From: Sipunculus nudus
Taxonomy: Eukaryota; Annelida; Sipuncula; Golfingiida; Sipunculidae
NCBI GenBank assembly: GCA_026874595.1
Contig: CM049313.1
Coordinates: 38,468,659 to 38,532,658, forward strand
DNA length: 64,000 nt
Direction: 5' to 3'
Shown: piece after piece, positions 58,401-64,000 of the stretch
Layout: every line of letters begins with the position of its first letter
Numbering within the stretch: position 1 is the first letter of the stretch
Notes under the pieces: generated by a model
Seen by the model: the letters and a program-made list of their open reading frames with translations, nothing else
What the model was told of the DNA's origin: nothing
The model's database searches: none
Program-made: the position numbers and the translations under genes

Positions 58401-59571
58401 CATGCCACTAGACATTTAGATTTCAGGTTATCTTTTGTTAATATTGAAAAGAAAGTGTTTTTTAAAAGCTTTTAAAAAATTTAGATTTATGATTTAAGTT
58501 ATTCATCGTACCAGGCTATGTTACAATCATGGATATTCAGTTCTCTGTGGCTATATAAAGGCAACTGTACGTGGATTATAAATTATTGGTATCCCTACTC
58601 AACTTAATTCAAGAATTTGCCATCAATGAGATATATCTGTATTTTAATTTTGCATTCAGTATGCATCCGTAATAATTTTACATATATTCCTGATTTCTTT
58701 ATTATAAAAAGTCAGCTGAAAAGCATTTTGTATTGGGAAAATAAATGTCAAAGTTATTTCAAGTAGGGACCACTTTTATGTACAGATGGCAGCACATGGT
58801 TTACCATTGGCAGATTGCCAGTGCCTTGATGTTGGCCATTAGCCAAGATGATGTCAGCTCTATAAATAGTTTTGGCACAGTGTCAGGATTGGAAGAAGTG
58901 CAGCCAGGTATAGGTCAAGAGTTCACTCAGTGCAGTAGCTGCATTCTATTTATAGCTTTGGCAGACTGCTCACTGCATCATATTTGGCACCAAAGTTCAG
59001 CCTTAATCTATTTATAGCTTTGGCAGACTGCCAACTGTGTCAGATTATGCAACAGGTCAAGAGTTCACTCAGTGCAGCCAGGTACAGGTCCAAAGTTCAC
59101 TCAGTCTAGCCAGGTGCAGGGCAAGAGTTCACTCAGTGCAGTAGCTTGAGGCAGCAATTTGTCACAGGTCAATCGGGGGCAACTGCCTTACTCACCTAAA
59201 CCTTGTCAGCCCAGTGCCTCAAACTCTGAAGAAGTTTGATGTATTGGACTGATATTTTGACCTGTCTATGTGTCTTTGATGGTACTATCATTTACAAGAC
59301 AGGTGGTGCCACCTACATTGACTTTTGCAGTGTATGCGCCTGCTTACTTCTACAGAGGAATTTGATACATCAGCCTAAAATTGGGCATGTTTATACGTAT
59401 CGGGTAGCTTTATGGTGTACAAGACTGGTGGTGCCACATACAATAATTTTTGCACAGTGTATGTCCCTGCTAATTTCACAGGAGGGGTTTTACAAATCAG
59501 TCTGACATTGGGCATATTTATATATATCTTCGTTGTATATAAGACTGGTGATGCCAGCTACAATCATTGTA
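58401..59571. other. Intron sequence with repeat fragments
   Basis: From 58745 to 58920 it matches 7925-8115 (tggcagattgcca, gatgttggccattagccaag). From 58900 to 59160 'gtcaagagttcactcagtgcag' recurs about four times. From 59290 to 59560 are three GGTGGTGCCACC-type units of about 120 bp. No exon is recognised. Confidence 0.5.
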
Positions 59572-60475
59572 TCCGTAAAAACAGAGTTTTGGGGATACTA
59601 TGTTTTCAGTCGGATGCTGACGCTGCCGCCATCGCCACATAGGTTTCCGGAGAACTCCTCCATAACCACTGGGCAGAATTTTTTTAAAATTCGGAATTAT
59701 GATCAGTCACATGTGAACTGCTGCGCCCTCATTTTTGGTTGACCTCTGACCTTTCCTCTCTGCCCAGCGTCCATTTGTACGTCTGTTTCCACACATAAAC
59801 CCACATATCTCAGGAACCGTTTGACCAAAGGCAAAAGATTTTGCATAAATGTAGCCCTTGGAAAGCTTTATAACATACACTAAAAATGGTGGCGCCACCT
59901 GCAACCATTTTTGCACAGCGTCAATCTGTTCATCTGCCTTGGGATAAAAACTCTCATATCTCTGCATTGGTTGGACTTATCCACCTGAAATTTTGCATGT
60001 GTATACATCCTGGACAGCTTTCTTGATTTTATGACAGGTGGCACCACCTACATTCACGTTTTACCTGCATATATCCAAGCTCATATCTCGGGAACTGTTT
60101 GACTGATTCGGCCAAAATTTTGCTTGTGTATAGATCTCACATAGCTCTTCATCATAGGCAAAACTGGTGGTGCCACCTGCAACCACTTATGCACAGCGTC
60201 CATCTGTTCATCTGCCTTGGAATAAAATTACTCATATCTCAGCAGTGGTTTGACTTTTCCACCTGAAATTTTGCAGGTTTATACATCCTGGACAATTTTC
60301 TCGATTTTATGACAGGTGGCACCACCTACATTCACGTTTACTCTGCAGACATCCATGCTAATATGCAACACACCTCCCTCTATTCCCCTTGCCACTTAAT
60401 CCATGCCTCACTTCACCCGTCCCACTCTGATTTCTGCAGATACGCATAGTTGCTTGTTGACTACCCATATTCTAG
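59572..60475 (+). mobile_element. Family A Helitron-like element, copy near the last exon
   Basis: The 5' end is A|TCCGTAAAAACAGAGTTTTGGGGATA and the 3' end CTGCAGATACGCATAGTTGCTT then GTTGACTAC, CCATATT and CTAG|T (60472-60475). It has GGTGGCGCCACC at 59888 and GGTGGCACCACC/GGTGGTGCCACC at about 60036, 60165 and 60315. It sits 258 bp upstream of the exon acceptor. Confidence 0.68.
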
Positions 60476-60733
60476 TTTTAAAATGTCCTAGTCTGAGACT
60501 TGCAGGTCCGAGAAGTCAATTTTGCTGAAATCATAATGACTAAGGTAGATATGCAGGACTTAAAGAGGATCAATATCAAATCTTAAAAATAAACCTCCAT
60601 TCATACTCCCAGACTTTGCACAGGTTTGCATTAGGCATGTAGGCCTTGTTTTCATTAGATAATTTTAATATTTTTCTTACTACGGATTTGCTTATATATG
60701 TTTATATATTTGTTTTTTAAATATCCATTTCAG

Positions 60734-61056
60734 GTTATCAAAGAGAGTTGACATACAAGCATAGTGTAGGCTCATACAGTGCCTTTGGTAAGTATGACAA
60801 TGAGGGCAGTCTGTGGCTGACTGCATTTGTCATCAAATCATATTCCCAGGCTCGTCCATTTATCTTCATCGACTCAGCTGAAATTGAACAGAGCATTGCG
60901 TGGCTGAAATCAAAGCAACAGGAAGACGGGTGCTTCCCCCAACTTGGAATGGTGCACAACAAAGCTCTAAAGGGAGGCCTGGCAACTGGCGGGAAACCAG
61001 TAGCTCTCACTGCATATGTGTTGATAACGCTGCTTGAAGCTGGTCTGTCCAATGAT
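60734..61056 (+). CDS. TEP: TEP exon: thioester domain with catalytic-type His
   Basis: The acceptor is ccatttcag at 60733 and the donor GAT|gtaagt at 61057; 323 nt, phase 1 in, phase 0 out. The translation contains YQRELTYKHSVGSYSAFGKY, GSLWLTAFVIKSY, IAWLKSKQQEDGCFPQLG and MVHNKALKGGL followed by VALTAYVLITLLEAG. The pattern is the second quarter of the thioester (alpha-alpha toroid) domain. The His codon CAC at 60955-60957 in MVHNK aligns with the C3 catalytic His, where A2M has Asn; TEPs with His favour fast ester formation on hydroxyls (family knowledge). Confidence 0.97.
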
Positions 61057-64000
61057 GTAAGTGGCCAAGGTTTTCTGCATATATACAGCATAGGTATCCA
61101 GGAGCCTAGCTACATCACATAAAAAAGGTTTAGATCGAATGCTGGAACTTAAAGCCTTTAATCATATAACTTCAAATATTGTGTTTATGACAGAGGAAGC
61201 TAGTATTCTGGGGCAGAAAATTGTGATTTATTCTTATCACCAAGAAATTTAGCTTAATAATTTATTAAAAATGAAAAGAGAACTTGCTTTCAAAACTTCA
61301 ACCTGAAAGCTTGATATTGCCTTCAAAATAGAGGCAATGGACTGTGTGACCTCTGGTTAGAGACCTGCACCCCTAGCAGGTGATACATTATAACAAGGTG
61401 TCCTTATTGGTGCCGGCCTAACATGGCAGTGGGAAATTTTGATAATTTTAGTTTTCTAAAAGGATCTTCTGTCACAGTGTAGCACAGGAAGAAATGCTAA
61501 GTTGTAACCAAATTCACTTTGAAATGGTTTGTCCACCAGAAATAAATTTTTGCTTGTGTTTTTAGTACTCAGCTTGAACTCCCGTGCTTCATTAGCATAT
61601 TTAAATGAGATTTGGTGTTTAAAGTACACACGCGCCACCTATTGATAACTGTGAGTACTACGACCGTTGGGAAATTTCAGCATATTGTTTTTGTCGGACA
61701 GACGACCAGTGTTAAAGCTCGATTATTTAAATAAATAAAGTATAAACCAATCCTGAATAAATAGCAAGTTTTAATGGACAAACCAGACTGGATAACGTGT
61801 CAGTGCTCCGAAACGGAGCGAGCGAGCATGTCACAGGCACCACTTCATACCCGATGTTTGACTGTGTACCCTATCGTTGCTAAAAGAATACGCATATTTT
61901 CAATTATATACTATGATGGAAAGGGTACCCATGATCCATATTCCGAGCTCCCATCTCTGTGCTAAGCATATAAATTATTCTACAAGGGTTAATTTGACCC
62001 AGTGTTTTCATGAACCACCGCTTCGGTCACCATAAACATGCACCCACTGACTGAGATCAAGGGTCGTAACATATGGAGATGACATGCTACGCAGACCCAA
62101 AAACCAACCCCAGGGCTGCCAAGCTGTGCGCAGCTGTGGTAACGTTATAGCCTTTACATGTACATGCGCATTGGAAGCCTGCTCTGCGTGTGATTTTAGC
62201 TGCTTTGCAGTTTACGTTCAGTCTTAATTAAATCATTTGAAAAGTAACAGACCTGTTTTCACCGTTTTGTTGATAAAATCATACTAAAATAACGTCACGG
62301 TTAAAGGATTTATATACAGTTTTTCTTGCCAAATCCATCCGCTGATATGGGTTGACCTCATGACAGACGGCACCTTGAGCTCGGGACCAGCTGGCGCTCA
62401 CAAAAATGTGTACCCTAGCTTTGCTAAACCAATTTAAAATCTGTTATTTTCAATAACAGTACATTTTTTTATGCACTTTTGTTTAATTATGGTCAGTTTA
62501 CTGCAGTCGGAATATTTACCTGCTGTTCTATGGATTTTCTGAGCGTTCCTCTCGTCGCATAAGTAGGTCATAGACATGTTTAAACATGCCATTTAAAAAG
62601 TCACATGACAATGGTCACATGATTTATTAATGTCCATTCTCACCCGCAGATGGCAGGACACACCCATGAGTGGACACAATGTTGTGACATGCACAGAGTG
62701 AAAAGTTTGTGGCGTTTGAAAAAAGACCAAGTCCGAGTTTATCTGTGCGCGTTCATGTTCTTTTTTACCGCTAGGTGTTGGGTCAATCGCCGCTGAAGTA
62801 AACAAAGACCACGTGCGGACGCATGGGAGATAAGGCTGTACTGATGAAGCACAAACATTGAGCACCTGTAGTTACATTGGATGTTGTTATTTAGCCCTGC
62901 CTGTGCTTTAGTAATTGCGTTACTAATAAAATGCTTAAAATAAAACTTGATTCCAAGTACCAATAAACTTAACTCAGTGCCAGCTCTTATCACTAAAGCC
63001 CTGTAAAGTCTATATGGTGAATCCCTGATATTTGCATATTAAGGCGTCACAAGGCTATTTGAGGACCCGACGATTCCTCCATATTTGTATATCAGGCCGT
63101 CATGCCTCATGTGAGTGGCATCGTTGCCATGAGGACGCCAAGAGCGGTCCCACAGCTGGACCCACTTGGTAACGAATATTAAGCCGGACGAATATTACAA
63201 TCCATGGACCAAATGTAAGTGCATATTTTAGACACTTTCCCAAAATATTTTGTACTGACAGGTCCAGTAAAATTCCTTCTGCCGAGGTGACAAGAGCGGC
63301 TAGCAGCATTTGTCTGAACCTGTGTATTAACCGTCAAATTGCGGCTCGCGAAGCGTAATCGTTTCAGTCAGCCGGTACATTTTGACTGCGCTCGTCGCGT
63401 AGCACCTGAATATCTCACGCTGATTGGCTGAGCCAGAGTTTGTTAGGCCTACATTATGTTTAAACAGGCCCACTTTTAAGAGTGGTGGTCCGATAAATGT
63501 AACACTGAGGCTGAGGGTTATAGTATTTTAAAGTCTAGCCGAACTCAACACAAGCGACAGCCTGAAACTATTAAGACAAATTAAGTGGGAATATTAGTAG
63601 CTAATTGGAAGCCCAAATAGGCGGTGACTGAATGAACCAGGTTGGTTTTGGAAAAAGATTCTGGGAAAGACCACTGCTGATGTCACTGGAGAAGACCTAA
63701 GTTCAGCGAGGGGGTGATGTGTTGCGCTGACCATCCAGGAACCGGCCAAGATTACCAGTCCATGAAATCAGAGGGTCAGATAGTGGGATATTAGTTACAT
63801 GAGTTGTCGCGAGATGGCGGTACCGATACTTTATATAAGTGCAATACAACGCGAGTACGTTTGATTTCTCTGTCAGAAGCAACAATTAAGTCTTAACTAT
63901 TTCATGGACTGTGCCATTCAAGTTGTTATTCAGTCCTTATCATTTAGCCACTCTTTATTTGTTCAAGAATGCCATCCCATTAACCCTGCTTTCTTTAGCA
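61057..64000. other. Downstream intron, nothing recognised
   Basis: No exon with TEP similarity, no repeat ends and no RNA gene were recognised. From about 61780 the sequence is more CpG-rich than the other introns (for example 'cgaaacggagcgagcgagc' at 61809). The next TEP exon should follow beyond the window. Confidence 0.4.

Larger units (their letters stand above)
1796..61056 (+). other. TEP: Thioester-containing protein gene (A2M/C3/CD109 superfamily), partial, spans most of the window
   Basis: Thirteen constitutive exons and one alternative-exon slot, all with AG/GT borders and compatible phases, encode about 668 contiguous residues of an alpha-2-macroglobulin superfamily protein. Diagnostic sequence, in order: macroglobulin domains, an RRKR site, a variable bait region, FPETWLW and PDTITDW (MG7/A2M domain), VELPP...EGSARGY, the thioester motif PYGCGEQNM, and a thioester-domain segment with a His in the position corresponding to the catalytic His of C3. 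In the family, the bait region is cut by a target or host protease, exposing a Cys-Gln thioester that bonds covalently to the target surface; the proteins are secreted or GPI-anchored immune effectors. Signal peptide, first MG domains, MG8 and C-terminus are outside the window. Whether the protein is soluble TEP or membrane CD109-like cannot be decided here. Confidence 0.93.

Overview
This is an intron-rich animal nuclear window, most probably from a bivalve mollusc and possibly a scallop. The organism call is an inference. It rests on the gene type, which is a complement-like thioester-containing protein with alternative bait exons as reported for scallop TEP, and on dense mollusc-style interspersed repeats. 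There are no bacterial-type genes. Nearly all of the short open frames scattered over both strands are translated repeats.

One host gene fills the plus strand: a thioester-containing protein (TEP) of the alpha-2-macroglobulin / C3 / CD109 family. I resolve 13 constitutive coding exons plus one alternative-exon slot. They run from 1796 to 61056 with consistent splice phases, about 2,004 nt or 668 codons per transcript. The upstream exons (signal peptide, MG1-MG4) and the downstream exons (rest of the thioester domain, MG8, C-terminus) lie outside the window. Order: macroglobulin exons (1796, 9890, 10522, 12607); an exon encoding an RRKR furin-type site (14268); a cassette of alternative bait-region exons (V1 18941, V2 22878, V3 26813, V4 30300, truncated V5 31924, V6 32386); the A2M/MG7 region with FPETWLW and PDTITDW (35548, 36020); MG7/CUB exons (38028, 40673, 41333, 41794); the thioester exon with GCGEQ (51118); and a further thioester-domain exon carrying the His expected at the catalytic position (60734).

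The bait cassette is the most interesting system. Five intact exons share an N-terminal framework (G-hydrophobic-x-V-L-S-D-L...RPC) and a conserved Cys, followed by a C-terminal half that is different in each. All five start in phase 0 and end in phase 1, so exactly one can be used without a frameshift. A sixth exon (V5) is a broken copy made by a tandem duplication whose breakpoints share the 8-mer AGGTGTTG.

The introns are largely mobile DNA. There are at least two Helitron-like families with 5'-TC, a 3' hairpin, CTAG and insertion at A|T (family A: 4659-5827, 59572-60475 and fragments; family C: 16101-17486, 23582-24965). A third, Helentron-like family B is present, with one copy nested inside another at 44832-50651. 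A nearly complete Ngaro-type tyrosine-recombinase retrotransposon with split direct repeats lies on the minus strand (52177-57824). There are also a tRNA-headed SINE with a 17-bp target duplication, one hAT-type and three TA-flanked MITEs, a 627-bp insertion with a 17-bp target duplication, and several minisatellites. Two inverted copies of one repeat (11030-11990 and 39150-40520) flank the bait cassette. From 61057 to the end I recognise nothing.
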